Source: Aquitalea aquatilis (GTDB lineage Bacteria > Pseudomonadota > Gammaproteobacteria > Burkholderiales > Chromobacteriaceae). From it: a stretch of 64,000 nt of DNA. Under the pieces are notes generated by a model, which did not search any database, was not told the DNA's origin, and saw only the letters and a program-made list of their open reading frames with translations. This document shows, piece by piece, positions 38,382 through 47,516 of the stretch. The stretch covers positions 1,426,001 to 1,490,000 of the forward strand of contig NZ_CP039731.1 in the NCBI RefSeq assembly GCF_005155025.1, read 5' to 3'. Positions within the stretch are counted from its first letter, which is position 1. The number at the start of each line of letters is the position of its first letter. The translations under genes and the position numbers were made by a program.

Positions 38382-38609
38382 ATGAGCACAATCAGTGGCG
38401 TAGCCGCATCGACACAGCCCCTGTCGGCATACGGGGTGTTACGGCGCGATGCACAAGCAGTTGTCAGCGATGTGGAAGGTGTGGCCAAGGCAATCGGCCA
38501 CGGCCTGGTGGCCGGCGGTAGTGCCACCGGCTCGGCGGTGGCGCATGGACTTAGCGCGGTGGGCGACAGTCTCAGCGCGCTGGGGCATACCATTAACACC
38601 TATGTCTAG
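38382..38609 (+). CDS. Small glycine/alanine-rich protein, 75 residues
   Basis: A 75-residue protein starting 8 bases after a strong GGGGAG ribosome site. After a polar N terminus it has an Ala/Gly/Ser-rich stretch (about 30-70) with hydrophobic residues spaced every three to four positions, suggesting an amphipathic or loosely packed helical hairpin. No signal peptide, cysteine or known motif. The region upstream has direct TAACGT repeats (38305-38310, 38315-38320) and a GTAAATTTAC palindrome (38319-38328). Function unknown. Confidence 0.6.
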   Translation: MSTISGVAASTQPLSAYGVLRRDAQAVVSDVEGVAKAIGHGLVAGGSATGSAVAHGLSAVGDSLSALGHTINTYV

Positions 38610-38642
38610 GCGGTAGCGTGATGCGCTGGCCTGGGTACTGCT

Positions 38643-39419
38643 TCAGCGCTGAGTGAAGTCGGCAATGTCGGCCGGGACTTTGTCCCGGCCCATGTATTTC
38701 TGGCGCAGCCGTTCGGTGAAGCCACTTTTCTGTAGTGCATCCAGCGCAGCCTGCAAGCGTCTGACCGTGTCGTCCGGCGTTTGCCGGTTCAGCGCATACC
38801 AGTACTGGTGCTGGCCGTCCAGCAGGGCGACCGCCTGCACCTGGCGGGCATCCAGCCCGGCCTGTTGCAGTTGCCAGGCCATCGCCCAGTCCAGCATGGC
38901 CACCAGATCGACGCGTCCCAGCTGCAGCTTGCCCAGGTTCACTGCATCGCTGCGGCCGCTGTCCTGCTGCTCGCCAAGGCGCAAGCCCAGCTCCAGCAGC
39001 CGCTTTTGCGTGGCGGATTCGAACAGGGTGCTGGTGCGCAGTTGTTTCAGTTGCTCGATATTGCGCAGCTGGATGTCCTTGCGCCTTGCCAGCCGGTACA
39101 GATAGATGCGGCGCGCGCCGATGGGGCCTACCCAGCGAAACAGGTTTTCCCGCTCTGGCGTACGCACCATGCTGAACAGCAGGCTGCCGGGAGTGGACTG
39201 TGTCATGGCATAGCCGCGTGCCCAGGGCAGCAACTGCTGGCTGAGCGGGATGGCGGCCTTGTCGGCCATGGCCTGCAGTAATTCGCTGGAAAAACCGCTC
39301 ACCTTGTCCTGCTGCAGAAAGTTCAGCGGTGGCAATTCCTCGGTGTAGGCGATCAGCGGGCTGGCGCTGGCCGGATACCACCACAACAGCACAAACAGCA
39401 ACAGCAGGCGTGGGTACAT
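38643..39419 (-). CDS. Periplasmic amino-acid-type solute-binding protein (SBP_bac_3)
   Basis: A 258-residue secreted protein with a signal peptide (cleavage after ASA near 20) and the bilobed SBP_bac_3 pattern: YTEELPPLNFLQQDKVSGFSSELLQAM at the start, ARGYAMTQSTPG, a central hinge, and the C-terminal KYMGRDKVP segment. The domain is typical of polar amino-acid importers, but no permease or ATPase is adjacent. Such solitary proteins often act as sensors or periplasmic scavengers. The ATG at 39417-39419 was chosen over an upstream TTG. Confidence 0.82.
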   Translation of the reverse strand: MYPRLLLLFVLLWWYPASASPLIAYTEELPPLNFLQQDKVSGFSSELLQAMADKAAIPLSQQLLPWARGYAMTQSTPGSLLFSMVRTPERENLFRWVGPIGARRIYLYRLARRKDIQLRNIEQLKQLRTSTLFESATQKRLLELGLRLGEQQDSGRSDAVNLGKLQLGRVDLVAMLDWAMAWQLQQAGLDARQVQAVALLDGQHQYWYALNRQTPDDTVRRLQAALDALQKSGFTERLRQKYMGRDKVPADIADFTQR

Positions 39420-39604
39420 GGGCAATCAAAAGAGTCGTTTAACTGAATTTAACCCTGCATTAACAGGTGGGCAAGCCATGTCCAGGCAATGAACAAGCCC
39501 CGCTCATTCAAGCAGCTTGCCGCGACAAGCGTGTGACAAGCCCGACTGCGTGCCCAGCTGGTGTAAAATGGCCGCCTCCATCACGCCTTGAAGAAACGCC
39601 TGCC

Positions 39605-41758
39605 ATGAGTGAGCTGTTAGCCGGACTGAACAACGAACAACTGCGTGCCGTCACCTGGCCTGCCAAGAGTGCGCTGGTGCTGGCCGGGGCCGGCAGTGGC
39701 AAAACCCGGGTGCTGACTACCCGCATCGCCTGGCTGATTGCCACCGGGCAGGTGAATCCGGCCGGGGTGCTGGCCGTCACCTTTACCAACAAGGCGGCGC
39801 GCGAAATGCATACCCGGCTGGGGGCCATGGTGCCGGTGAATGTACGCACCATGTGGATTGGCACCTTTCATGGCCTGTGCAATCGCTTTCTGCGCGCGCA
39901 TTACCGCGATGCCGGCCTGCCGCAGACTTTCCAGATTCTCGACTCGGCCGACCAGCAGGCTGCCATCAAACGCCTGCTGAAAAGCATGGAGCTGTCGGAC
40001 GAAAAATACCCGCCGCGTGCGGTGCAGAGCTTTATCAATGGCAGCAAGGAAGCCGGCGTGCGTGCCGAGCGCCTGCCACCGCCGCTGACGCCGTATGAGG
40101 CCAAGCTGCACGAGCTATATGCCACGTACGACGCGCAGTGCCGCCGCGAAGGCGTGGTGGATTTTGCCGAGCTGCTATTGCGCAGCTACGAGCTGTTGCA
40201 GGCCAATGCGGCCTTGCGCGCCCATTACCAGGGCCGTTTCCGCCATATCCTGGTGGACGAATTCCAGGATACCAACCGCCTGCAATACGCCTGGCTCAAG
40301 CTTTTGTCCGGCGAGCACAACGTGCTGTTTGCCGTGGGCGATGACGACCAGTCCATCTATGCCTTCCGTGGCGCGGAAGTGGGCAATATGCGTGCGCTGC
40401 TGTCCGACTTCCAGGTGGCGGAGCCGGTGCGGCTGGAGCAGAACTACCGCTCGGTCGGCACCATCCTGACGGCCGCCAATGCCCTGATCGAGCGCAATGA
40501 CGGCCGGCTGGGCAAGAACCTGTGGACCGATGCCGGCGAGGGCGAGCAGATCCGCCTGTACGAAGCCTATTCCGATGGCGACGAAGCCCAGTTCATCATC
40601 GACGAGGTAAAGAGCCTGCAGCGCGAAGGCATGAATCTGTCCGACATGGCCATCCTCTACCGCTCCAATGCCCAGTCGCGGGTGCTGGAGCATGTGCTGG
40701 TGAACGCCCAGCTGGCCTACCGCATCTATGGCGGCCTGCGCTTTTTCGAGCGGCTGGAAGTGAAGCACGCGCTGGCCTATTTGCGTCTGGTCAGCAATCC
40801 GGACGACGACAACGCCCTGCTGCGCGTCATCAATGTACCGGCCCGTGGCATCGGCGCCCGCACGGTGGAAAACCTGCAGGCGGTCAGCCGTGAGCAGGGC
40901 GTCACCCTGTGGCAGGCCTGCTGCGCAGCCGGCGGTGGCCGTACCGCCGCCAAACTGGGCGAGTTCGTGCTGTTGATCGAAGCCTTGCGCAGCAAGGCCG
41001 AGGGCATGACGCTGGCGGAAACCGTCAGCCTGATCATCGATCATTCCGGCCTGCGCGCCATGTACGAGCAAGACAAGAAAGAGGGCGAGGAGCGGCTGGC
41101 CAACCTGGACGAGCTGATCAATGCCGCCGCCGGTTTCTTCCCGGATGCGGCCGAGCAGGCCATTGTCGAATTCCTCAGCGCTGCCAGCCTGGAAGCCGGC
41201 GAGCATCAGGCCGAAGCGGGTGAGGATGCGCTGCAACTGATGACCGTGCATGCGGCCAAGGGCCTGGAGTTTGATGCCGTGTTTGTTTCCGGTCTGGAAG
41301 AAGGCCTGTTCCCGCACGAAAACAGCATGAACGACAGCAAGGGCCTGGAAGAGGAACGCCGGCTGATGTATGTGGCGGTAACCCGCGCCCGCAAGCGGCT
41401 GTATCTGTCCTGCGCCCAGAGCCGCATGCTGCATGGCCAGAGCCGCTATCCGGTCCGTTCGCGCTTTGTCGAAGAAATTCCGCCCGAACTGGTACGCGTG
41501 CTGTCTGCTACAGTAAAACCTGTGCCGCAAAACACGCATCGCCGCGCACCCTGGCTGGACGAAGTGGCCGCGCCGGCGGTGCCGGCCGCCCAGCTGCAGG
41601 GTTTCCGCATTGGCCAGAGCGTGGGCCATGCCAAGTTCGGTTCCGGTGTGGTGATCAATGCCGAGGGCAGCGGCAGTGATCTGCGGCTGCAGATCAATTT
41701 TGCCGAGCACGGGCTGAAGTGGCTGGATTTGCGTTATGCCAAGCTGACCGCCGAATAA
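39605..41758 (+). CDS. uvrD: DNA helicase II (UvrD/Rep/PcrA family)
   Basis: A 717-residue superfamily-1 3'-5' helicase for nucleotide-excision and mismatch repair. Motif I AGAGSGKTR, motif Ia VTFTNKAAREM, motif II VDEFQDTN, motif III GDDDQSIYAFRGA, motif IV QNYRS, motif V TVHAAKGLEFD and motif VI VAVTRARKRLY. The C-terminal 50 residues form the Tudor-like RNA-polymerase-binding domain (GHAKFGSGVVI) seen in UvrD and PcrA. Length matches UvrD (about 720). The ATG at 39605 was chosen because the conserved LNNEQLRAV start follows directly. Confidence 0.95.
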   Translation: MSELLAGLNNEQLRAVTWPAKSALVLAGAGSGKTRVLTTRIAWLIATGQVNPAGVLAVTFTNKAAREMHTRLGAMVPVNVRTMWIGTFHGLCNRFLRAHYRDAGLPQTFQILDSADQQAAIKRLLKSMELSDEKYPPRAVQSFINGSKEAGVRAERLPPPLTPYEAKLHELYATYDAQCRREGVVDFAELLLRSYELLQANAALRAHYQGRFRHILVDEFQDTNRLQYAWLKLLSGEHNVLFAVGDDDQSIYAFRGAEVGNMRALLSDFQVAEPVRLEQNYRSVGTILTAANALIERNDGRLGKNLWTDAGEGEQIRLYEAYSDGDEAQFIIDEVKSLQREGMNLSDMAILYRSNAQSRVLEHVLVNAQLAYRIYGGLRFFERLEVKHALAYLRLVSNPDDDNALLRVINVPARGIGARTVENLQAVSREQGVTLWQACCAAGGGRTAAKLGEFVLLIEALRSKAEGMTLAETVSLIIDHSGLRAMYEQDKKEGEERLANLDELINAAAGFFPDAAEQAIVEFLSAASLEAGEHQAEAGEDALQLMTVHAAKGLEFDAVFVSGLEEGLFPHENSMNDSKGLEEERRLMYVAVTRARKRLYLSCAQSRMLHGQSRYPVRSRFVEEIPPELVRVLSATVKPVPQNTHRRAPWLDEVAAPAVPAAQLQGFRIGQSVGHAKFGSGVVINAEGSGSDLRLQINFAEHGLKWLDLRYAKLTAE

Positions 41759-41792
41759 TGACATTCCATCCGGGTTGGCCGATGATGACGCC

Positions 41793-43505
41793 ATGAGTGA
41801 CAAGCACCCTTCCACCACCTACCAGAGCCTGACCGCAGGGCAGGGTGGCGCCGAACCGGCACGCAAGTCCTACGAGGACCCGTACGGCAGCCGCCTGTTC
41901 CTGATCATCGACAGCCTGCCGGAGATGCAGCGCGCGCTGGCCATGACGCTGGCCTCGTTTGGTGCCGACAAGGTCGAATACGCCAGCAAGGCCGGTGATG
42001 CGCTGGCCAAGATGGCCAAGTTCGAATTCGACGTGGTGCTGTGCGACTACGACCTGGGCAATGGTTACGATGGCCTCTACCTGTTTGAAGAGGTAAAGGA
42101 ACGCAACCTGATCAAGCAGTCCTGCGTGTTCATGATCGTCACTGGCGAGCGCCGCTCGCAGCGGGTGATTTCCGCAGCCGAGCTGGCCCCGGACGACTAC
42201 CTGCTCAAGCCCTTCACCGGCGAAGTGCTCAGCCAGCGGCTGGAAAAAGCCATGCGCCGGCGCGAGGCTTTTCGCGTGGTGGACGAAGCCATCATGCGCC
42301 ACGAATACCTGGCCGCCATTGATGCCTGTAGCCGCAAGATCAGCCAGCGCGGCGAGTTCACCCTCGACTTCATGAAGCTCAAAGGCTCGCTGGCGCAAAA
42401 AATCGGCGACTTCGACACCGCCCGCAATCTGTATATGGAAGTGCTGCGCCTCAAGCCGCTGGCCTGGGCCAAGCTGGGGCTGGCCAAGTCGCTGACCGGG
42501 CTGAAGTCCTACGACGAAGCGCGCCTGCTGTTCGAAGAAGTACTCACCGACAACGAAAGGGTGATGGAAGCCTACGACTGGCTGGCCAAGCTGCATCGCA
42601 TCCATCACAACCTGCCCGGCGCGCAAAGCACGCTGGAAAAGGCCACCACGCTGTCGCCGGTGGTATTGCGCCGGCAAAAGCAGCTGGCCGAGGTGGCGCT
42701 GCTGAACAAGGATCTGGAAACCGCCGAAGCCGCCAGCGAAGAAACCCTCAATATCGCCAAGTACACCTGGCATCGCAGCCCCACCCACTACGCCATGCTG
42801 GCGCGGGTGCAGATGGCGCGTGGCGAAACCGGCACCGCCGCCCGTACCCTGGGCAATCTGCGCCGTGACTACCGCTACAACGAAACCGGCGAATGGATGT
42901 GCACCGTCATCGACAGCCAGTTGCAAGGCAAGCTGGGCAATCGCGACAAGGCGCGCACGCTACTGGCCGAGGCGGAAGCCGGCTACCAGAAGCTGAGCGA
43001 AAACCTGCCGGCCGATGCGCAAATGGAATTCGCCCGCGCCTGTTTTGCCCAGGGCAAGCAGGACAGTGGCAATGCCGCCATGCGCGACCTGGTGCGCAAC
43101 AACCACGACAACGAAGAGCTGCTGTCCACCATCGGTGGCCTGTTCGATGAAATGGGGCTGGGTGAAATGGGCCGCCAGCTGATTGCCGACAATGTGCAGT
43201 CCGTGCTGGAGCTGAATAACCAGGCGGTACGCGAAGCCCAGGCCGGCCGCTTCGACCAGGCCATCGAGCGCTTCGTCAAGGCGCACGAGGAAATGCCGCA
43301 CAATGTGCAGGTCATGCTTAACCTGGCCAACGCCACCATGGCCTATGTGCATGGCAATGGCTGGCATGAAAGCCATATGCGCCGTGCTTACGACATGCTG
43401 GTGCAGGTGCGCACGCTGGCACCGGCCAATAACAAGTTTCAGAAAATCCTCCGCGCCTGGCGGCAACTGGTGGAAAAACTGGGCAAGCCGCAATGGGTGC
43501 TGTAG
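41793..43505 (+). CDS. Response regulator with C-terminal TPR repeats
   Basis: A 570-residue protein. N-terminal receiver domain (about 34-155): beta-1 end IID at 38-40, phospho-acceptor Asp85 in VVLCDYDLG and the conserved Lys in DDYLLKPF near 142. Then a long alpha-helical region of tetratricopeptide-like repeats (about 195-540), for protein-protein contact. There is no DNA-binding or enzymatic output. It overlaps the start of the LytTR regulator by 13 bases, so the pair is probably co-expressed. No sensor kinase is adjacent. Confidence 0.88.
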   Translation: MSDKHPSTTYQSLTAGQGGAEPARKSYEDPYGSRLFLIIDSLPEMQRALAMTLASFGADKVEYASKAGDALAKMAKFEFDVVLCDYDLGNGYDGLYLFEEVKERNLIKQSCVFMIVTGERRSQRVISAAELAPDDYLLKPFTGEVLSQRLEKAMRRREAFRVVDEAIMRHEYLAAIDACSRKISQRGEFTLDFMKLKGSLAQKIGDFDTARNLYMEVLRLKPLAWAKLGLAKSLTGLKSYDEARLLFEEVLTDNERVMEAYDWLAKLHRIHHNLPGAQSTLEKATTLSPVVLRRQKQLAEVALLNKDLETAEAASEETLNIAKYTWHRSPTHYAMLARVQMARGETGTAARTLGNLRRDYRYNETGEWMCTVIDSQLQGKLGNRDKARTLLAEAEAGYQKLSENLPADAQMEFARACFAQGKQDSGNAAMRDLVRNNHDNEELLSTIGGLFDEMGLGEMGRQLIADNVQSVLELNNQAVREAQAGRFDQAIERFVKAHEEMPHNVQVMLNLANATMAYVHGNGWHESHMRRAYDMLVQVRTLAPANNKFQKILRAWRQLVEKLGKPQWVL

Positions 43506-44227
43506 AGCGGCTGCGCGTGCTGGTGGTGGACGATGAGCCACTGGCGCGTGAGCGCATGGTGGCGCTGGTGGCCCAGTGTGGTGCGGCTGCCGTGGCCGCG
43601 CTGGGTGATGCCATGGCCGCCAGCGACTGGCTGGAGCGACATGCTGCCGATGTGCTGCTGCTGGACATCTCCATGCCCGGCATCAGTGGCGTGGAACTGG
43701 CTCGCCGCCTGCGCCAGCATCCGCTGCCGCTGCAACTGATCTTCACCACCGCGCACGAGCACTATGCGGTCGATGCCTTCGAGCTGGATGCTGCCGATTA
43801 CCTGCTCAAACCGGTCAGGCTGGAGCGCCTGCGCCAGGCGCTGGACAAGGCCGCACGCCGCTGTGGCGGCAAGCCTGCCATCGAGGCCCATTTCAGCGTG
43901 CGCCATCGCGACCGGCTGCTCAACATCCCCTTCAGCGCGGTACGCTATCTCAAGGCCGAGCAGAAGTACGTCAGCCTGGTCACCGTCGATGAGGAATACT
44001 TGCTGGATGATTCGCTGGTGGCGCTGGAGCAGCGGCTAGGCGACAGCGTATTGCGCATCCACCGCAATTGTCTGGTGATGCGCCATGCGCTGCAGGAGCT
44101 GCTGCGCACCGGCAATGCCGACGAAGAACTATGGGCGGTGCGCTTGCGCGGCATTGCCCAGCCACTGGCGGTCAGCCGCCGCCAGCTGCCGGCCATCCGC
44201 GCCAGCTTGCGCCAGATAAGCAGCTAG
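43493..44227 (+). CDS. LytTR-family response regulator (AlgR-like)
   Basis: A 244-residue transcription factor. Receiver domain 7-125 with acidic pair Asp13-Asp14, phospho-acceptor Asp58 in LLLDISMPG and Lys in ADYLLKPV; LytTR DNA-binding domain about 135-240 with VRYLKAEQKYVSLVT and LRIHRNCLV. It resembles AlgR, which controls alginate and type IV pilus genes in Pseudomonas. The partner histidine kinase (AlgZ type) is absent. It overlaps the preceding receiver-TPR gene. Confidence 0.9.
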   Translation: MGAVERLRVLVVDDEPLARERMVALVAQCGAAAVAALGDAMAASDWLERHAADVLLLDISMPGISGVELARRLRQHPLPLQLIFTTAHEHYAVDAFELDAADYLLKPVRLERLRQALDKAARRCGGKPAIEAHFSVRHRDRLLNIPFSAVRYLKAEQKYVSLVTVDEEYLLDDSLVALEQRLGDSVLRIHRNCLVMRHALQELLRTGNADEELWAVRLRGIAQPLAVSRRQLPAIRASLRQISS

Positions 44228-44372
44228 TTTAGACAGTTGCCGCAATCCCTTGCCATTTGCGGCGATTTAGGTTAGGTGAAATTACTTAGCCAGCCGTTTT
44301 GCTGCGGTTTGCTCCGCTCAGACCGCGGCGCTTTCTATAGAATCACCGTTTTTATCCCACCAGCAGCTGCCC

Positions 44373-45878
44373 ATGCGGATCAAACTGGCCACTCTGGCTT
44401 GTACCCTGCTCTGGTTCGTGTTGAGCGCCTTGATAGCCATGGCCTTCCTCAGCCGGGCAGTGCTGAGCGCCGAGCAGGAATTCGATCTGCTGGCCACTCG
44501 CCTGTCCGAGCAACTGACGCAAAAGCTGCAGATCAACGACACCATTCTCGACAGCTATGCGGCCTTTGCCATGCTGGACCATCAGCATGACGCGCAGGAG
44601 CAGATCTTTGCCCGGCAGATGGCCGAACGTTACCCGCAGCTGGTCTCGCTGGAGCGCATCCGCCGGGTCACCCAGCAGCAATTACCGGTCTGGAGCACGC
44701 AGATGGCCGAGCGCTGGGGTGGCGATTTCCGCCTGCATGCCTATGCCGCCGGCAGCCTGGCTGTGCTCTATCCCTTGCCGGCGCACCCCGACTACTACCC
44801 GATTGAGTCCATCCAGCCGCTGACCCAGGCAGTACGCCCGCTGCTGGGTGCCGACATCGCACGTGATCCGCAACTGCAACAGACCTTGCAGCACGCGCTG
44901 CGCACCGGTCGCACCACCATGTCAGCCCCCTTCCTGCTGCGCGAAGGCTATCGCGGTCATGTGCTGCTGCAGCCGCTCAATGCCAGCGCCCTGCTGTTGC
45001 AAGGCCGGCTGCCGGAACAATTTGTCGCGCTGGTGCTGCGCTCCGACTACCTGCGTCCGGCCGACACCACGCTGCCGGCAGGCATGAAGCTGAGTATCCG
45101 CCAGCGCGGTCAGCCGTCGGCTGCGGCTGCCTATGTCCAGATCCCCGGCCAGCAGAATGGCTGGCTCAGCACACTGGGCTTTCCGCGGCTGCAGCTGGAA
45201 CGGGCGCTGGGCAGTGAGGCACAAGTACTGAACTTGCGGCTGGACTGGCAGCTGGGCTGGTTCCTGCTCAGTGGTTTCGAACTGAGCGTGATTTTCTGCC
45301 AGTCCCTGCTGCTGTTCTTGCTGCTGGCGGTCGGCCTACGCTTTTACCGCGGCTTGCTGTCCAAGCAGCAACGGCGCGAAAACCACCTGTTCTATCTGGC
45401 CAATCACGACCGCCTGACCGGTCTGGCCAATCGCAACCTGTTTTACGACCGGCTGCAACACGCCATTTCGCGGCAGAACCGCAGTGGCAAGCGGCTGGCG
45501 GTGCTGTTTCTGGACATGGACCGCTTCAAGCCGGTCAATGACAGCTATGGCCACGCGACCGGTGACAAGGTGTTGCAGCTCATCGCAGCCCGCATCCTGG
45601 CCATCATGCGCAGCGAGGACACCGTGGCCCGCCTGGGTGGCGACGAATTCGTCCTGCTGATGGAAGATGTCGAGTCCAATCGCGAGGCCGACCGGGTTCT
45701 GGAGCGGCTCAAGCATGCCATCCAGCAGCCGTACGAGGTGGATGGCCACAGCATCCAGCTGGGGGTGAGCATCGGCATTGCCTACTATCCCGAAGACGGC
45801 ATGCTGATCGAGGAATTGCTGGATGTGGCCGACCGCAAGATGTACGGCGACAAGCAGCCGGAGATCACCCGCCGCTGA
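44373..45878 (+). CDS. Membrane-bound diguanylate cyclase
   Basis: A 501-residue protein predicted to make cyclic di-GMP. TM1 (about 7-29), a periplasmic sensor region (about 30-295) with a CHASE-like AFAMLDHQHDAQEQIF start, TM2 (about 300-320), then a GGDEF domain (about 335-500). The active-site loop reads GGDEF; DMDRFKPVND supplies the metal ligand. Just upstream RSED forms an RxxD inhibitory site at the correct five-residue spacing, so product feedback is likely. No EAL domain. It could supply c-di-GMP for the Sia module, but that is speculation. Confidence 0.92.
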   Translation: MRIKLATLACTLLWFVLSALIAMAFLSRAVLSAEQEFDLLATRLSEQLTQKLQINDTILDSYAAFAMLDHQHDAQEQIFARQMAERYPQLVSLERIRRVTQQQLPVWSTQMAERWGGDFRLHAYAAGSLAVLYPLPAHPDYYPIESIQPLTQAVRPLLGADIARDPQLQQTLQHALRTGRTTMSAPFLLREGYRGHVLLQPLNASALLLQGRLPEQFVALVLRSDYLRPADTTLPAGMKLSIRQRGQPSAAAAYVQIPGQQNGWLSTLGFPRLQLERALGSEAQVLNLRLDWQLGWFLLSGFELSVIFCQSLLLFLLLAVGLRFYRGLLSKQQRRENHLFYLANHDRLTGLANRNLFYDRLQHAISRQNRSGKRLAVLFLDMDRFKPVNDSYGHATGDKVLQLIAARILAIMRSEDTVARLGGDEFVLLMEDVESNREADRVLERLKHAIQQPYEVDGHSIQLGVSIGIAYYPEDGMLIEELLDVADRKMYGDKQPEITRR

Positions 45879-45984
45879 GCGGCGCTGTGGTGTTTGTGCC
45901 GCCGGCCCGGCAAATATCCGGCAATCCCATGGCCTCTGTCCGGCGTATCGATTAAAATCCGCCGATCAACGACAGGGGAAAACC

Positions 45985-46164
45985 ATGTACCAGTCCGACT
46001 TCACCAAATTCATGAGCGAATTTCTGGACAAGAATCCGGAAGTAGACCAGCAGCGTCGCGAGCTGCGCCTTACCCTGTGGGACCGCAAGGTGAGCCTGGA
46101 CGATCAGCGCCGCTGGAAGGAATCGAGCGTGGCGCAAAAGCCGTACGTCTACCAGCCCGAATAA
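45985..46164 (+). CDS. DUF3460 family small protein
   Basis: A 59-residue polar protein with a strong AGGGGAA ribosome site. It matches the betaproteobacterial DUF3460 family: SDFTKFMSEFLDKNPEV at the start, LTLWDRKVSLDDQRRW in the middle, and a C-terminal YVYQP end. No signal or membrane segment. Function unknown; its presence supports a betaproteobacterial origin. Confidence 0.8.
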   Translation: MYQSDFTKFMSEFLDKNPEVDQQRRELRLTLWDRKVSLDDQRRWKESSVAQKPYVYQPE

Positions 46165-46200
46165 GCAGTTTCCGGCCCGGCCCATGCCGGGTCCACCCTG

Positions 46201-46264
46201 AACGCCCCCCGCTGCCAGCCCCGCTCACGGCCTCCGTGCCGGACTGGCAACCCGAGTGGGCGTT
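46201..46264 (+). terminator. Nested hairpin downstream of the DUF3460 gene
   Basis: Three perfectly nested stems: AACGCCC (46201-46207) with GGGCGTT (46258-46264); TGCCAG (46213-46218) with CTGGCA (46244-46249); CACGG (46226-46230) with CCGTG (46234-46238) around a 3-nt loop. TTGTCATTTTG follows. Probably a terminator, though longer and more branched than the others here; it also lies 24 bases before the methyltransferase start and could act as an attenuator. Confidence 0.55.
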
Positions 46265-46287
46265 TTGTCATTTTGCCGAGAACACCC

Positions 46288-46953
46288 ATGACCAGTCGTA
46301 CCGTGCCGCTGGACGGCCCACTGCATGATTACCTGATGGCCATTGGCCTGACCGAGCATCCGGTGATGCGCGAACTGCGCGAATTTACCGCCGGCCACCG
46401 CATGGCCAAGATGCAGATCGCCCCGGAACAGGGGCAGTTCATGGGCTGGCTGGTACAGCTGACGGGCGTGCGCCGCTACCTGGAAATCGGCGTGTTCACC
46501 GGGTACAGCACGCTGGCTGCCATGCTGGCCATGCCGGCCGATGGCGAGGCCGTGGCCTGTGATGTCAGCGAGGAGTTCACCGCCATCGCGCGCGAATACT
46601 GGCGCAAGGCCGGGGTGGAGTCGCGCATCCGGCTGGTATTGCAGCCGGCACTGCTGACGCTGCAACAACTGCTGGCAGAGGGCCGGGCCGGTCAGTTCGA
46701 CCTGGTATTCATCGATGCCGACAAACCGTCCTACCAGGACTATTACGAGACCTGCCTGCAGCTGGTGCGTCCCGGTGGGGTCATCGCCATCGACAATATC
46801 TTTTTGTCCGGCCGTGTGGTGTCGCCACGGCCGCAAGATCCGCCCGGTGTGCAACTGATGCACGATTTCAATGCCCGGCTGCAACAGGATGCGCGCATCC
46901 GCCATTGCGTGCTGCCGATAGGCGACGGCCTGACGCTGTGCACCCGGCTATAA
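46288..46953 (+). CDS. SAM-dependent O-methyltransferase (family 3)
   Basis: A 221-residue class I methyltransferase of the caffeoyl-CoA/catechol type. Motif I YLEIGVFTGYST (about 64-75), an acidic loop ACDVSEEF binding the SAM ribose, DLVFIDADKPSYQDYYE carrying the metal-binding Asp residues (about 135-150), and IAIDNIFLSGRV with the third metal ligand. Bacterial relatives methylate small catechols or flavonoid-like acceptors; the natural substrate here is unknown. The ATG at 46288 is preferred to an upstream TTG. Confidence 0.87.
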   Translation: MTSRTVPLDGPLHDYLMAIGLTEHPVMRELREFTAGHRMAKMQIAPEQGQFMGWLVQLTGVRRYLEIGVFTGYSTLAAMLAMPADGEAVACDVSEEFTAIAREYWRKAGVESRIRLVLQPALLTLQQLLAEGRAGQFDLVFIDADKPSYQDYYETCLQLVRPGGVIAIDNIFLSGRVVSPRPQDPPGVQLMHDFNARLQQDARIRHCVLPIGDGLTLCTRL

Positions 46954-47056
46954 GCCGCGCCCGGGTCGTGCTGGTGGCGAACTTTCCTGGTCAGCGGCGG
47001 GTCAGACCCCTTTTTTGTTAAGCAAGATGTTTGTCATCCGGCCCATTCGGGTGCGG

Positions 47057-47065
47057 TGCTATGAT
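47057..47065 (+). promoter_or_regulatory. Candidate extended -10 promoter of tolR
   Basis: TGCTATGAT is an extended -10 (TG-N-TATGAT) 28 bases before the tolR start. It supports independent transcription of tolR, consistent with the absence of tolQ upstream. Confidence 0.45.
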
Positions 47066-47093
47066 GGCAAACTGAACTTTCGTCCGGACCCCC

Positions 47094-47513
47094 ATGCTGA
47101 ATCGCCGCCCCCGCCGCCAAATGAACCAGATGAACGTGGTGCCGTATATCGACGTCATGCTGGTGTTGCTGGTCATCTTCATGGTGACTGCGCCCATGTT
47201 CACGCCAGGGGTAATCCAGGTGCCCAGCGTATCGCAGGCCGCCGCACTGGATCAGCCGCCACTGGAGGTGGTCGTGGAGATGGGCAATAAGGTGCATATC
47301 AAGGATGGTGACAAGAGCATTGCTGCCAATGCCGACGATCCAGATGCGCTGGCGAAGCAGGTAGCCGCCCAATTGGCAGGTGCCGACCGCCCGGTGGCCA
47401 TCTCTGCCGACAAAGACCTCAAGTATTCCGAAGTCGTGGCGGTGGCCGATGCCTTGCACAAGGCCGGCATCAAGCGCGTGGCCCTCACCGTCAAGCAGCA
47501 GAATCATCAGTAA
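47094..47513 (+). CDS. tolR: Tol-Pal system inner-membrane protein TolR
   Basis: A 139-residue ExbD/TolR protein with one N-terminal membrane helix (about 20-40) containing the conserved proton-coupling Asp in PYIDVMLVLLVIFMV, and a periplasmic domain ending in the VALTVKQQ strand. With TolQ it energises TolA at the division site to keep the outer membrane attached. TolQ, the obligate partner, is not encoded upstream: the preceding gene is an O-methyltransferase. The ATG at 47094 lacks a strong ribosome site. Confidence 0.92.
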   Translation: MLNRRPRRQMNQMNVVPYIDVMLVLLVIFMVTAPMFTPGVIQVPSVSQAAALDQPPLEVVVEMGNKVHIKDGDKSIAANADDPDALAKQVAAQLAGADRPVAISADKDLKYSEVVAVADALHKAGIKRVALTVKQQNHQ

Positions 47514-47516
47514 GGC

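Noticed and set aside
44373-45878. The GGDEF protein as the missing SiaD
   Set aside because: It has two membrane helices and a periplasmic sensor and lies 35 kb from siaABC; nothing links it to SiaC.
46273-47093. A tolQ gene upstream of tolR
   Set aside because: Only the O-methyltransferase is present; no frame encodes the three-helix TolQ pattern.
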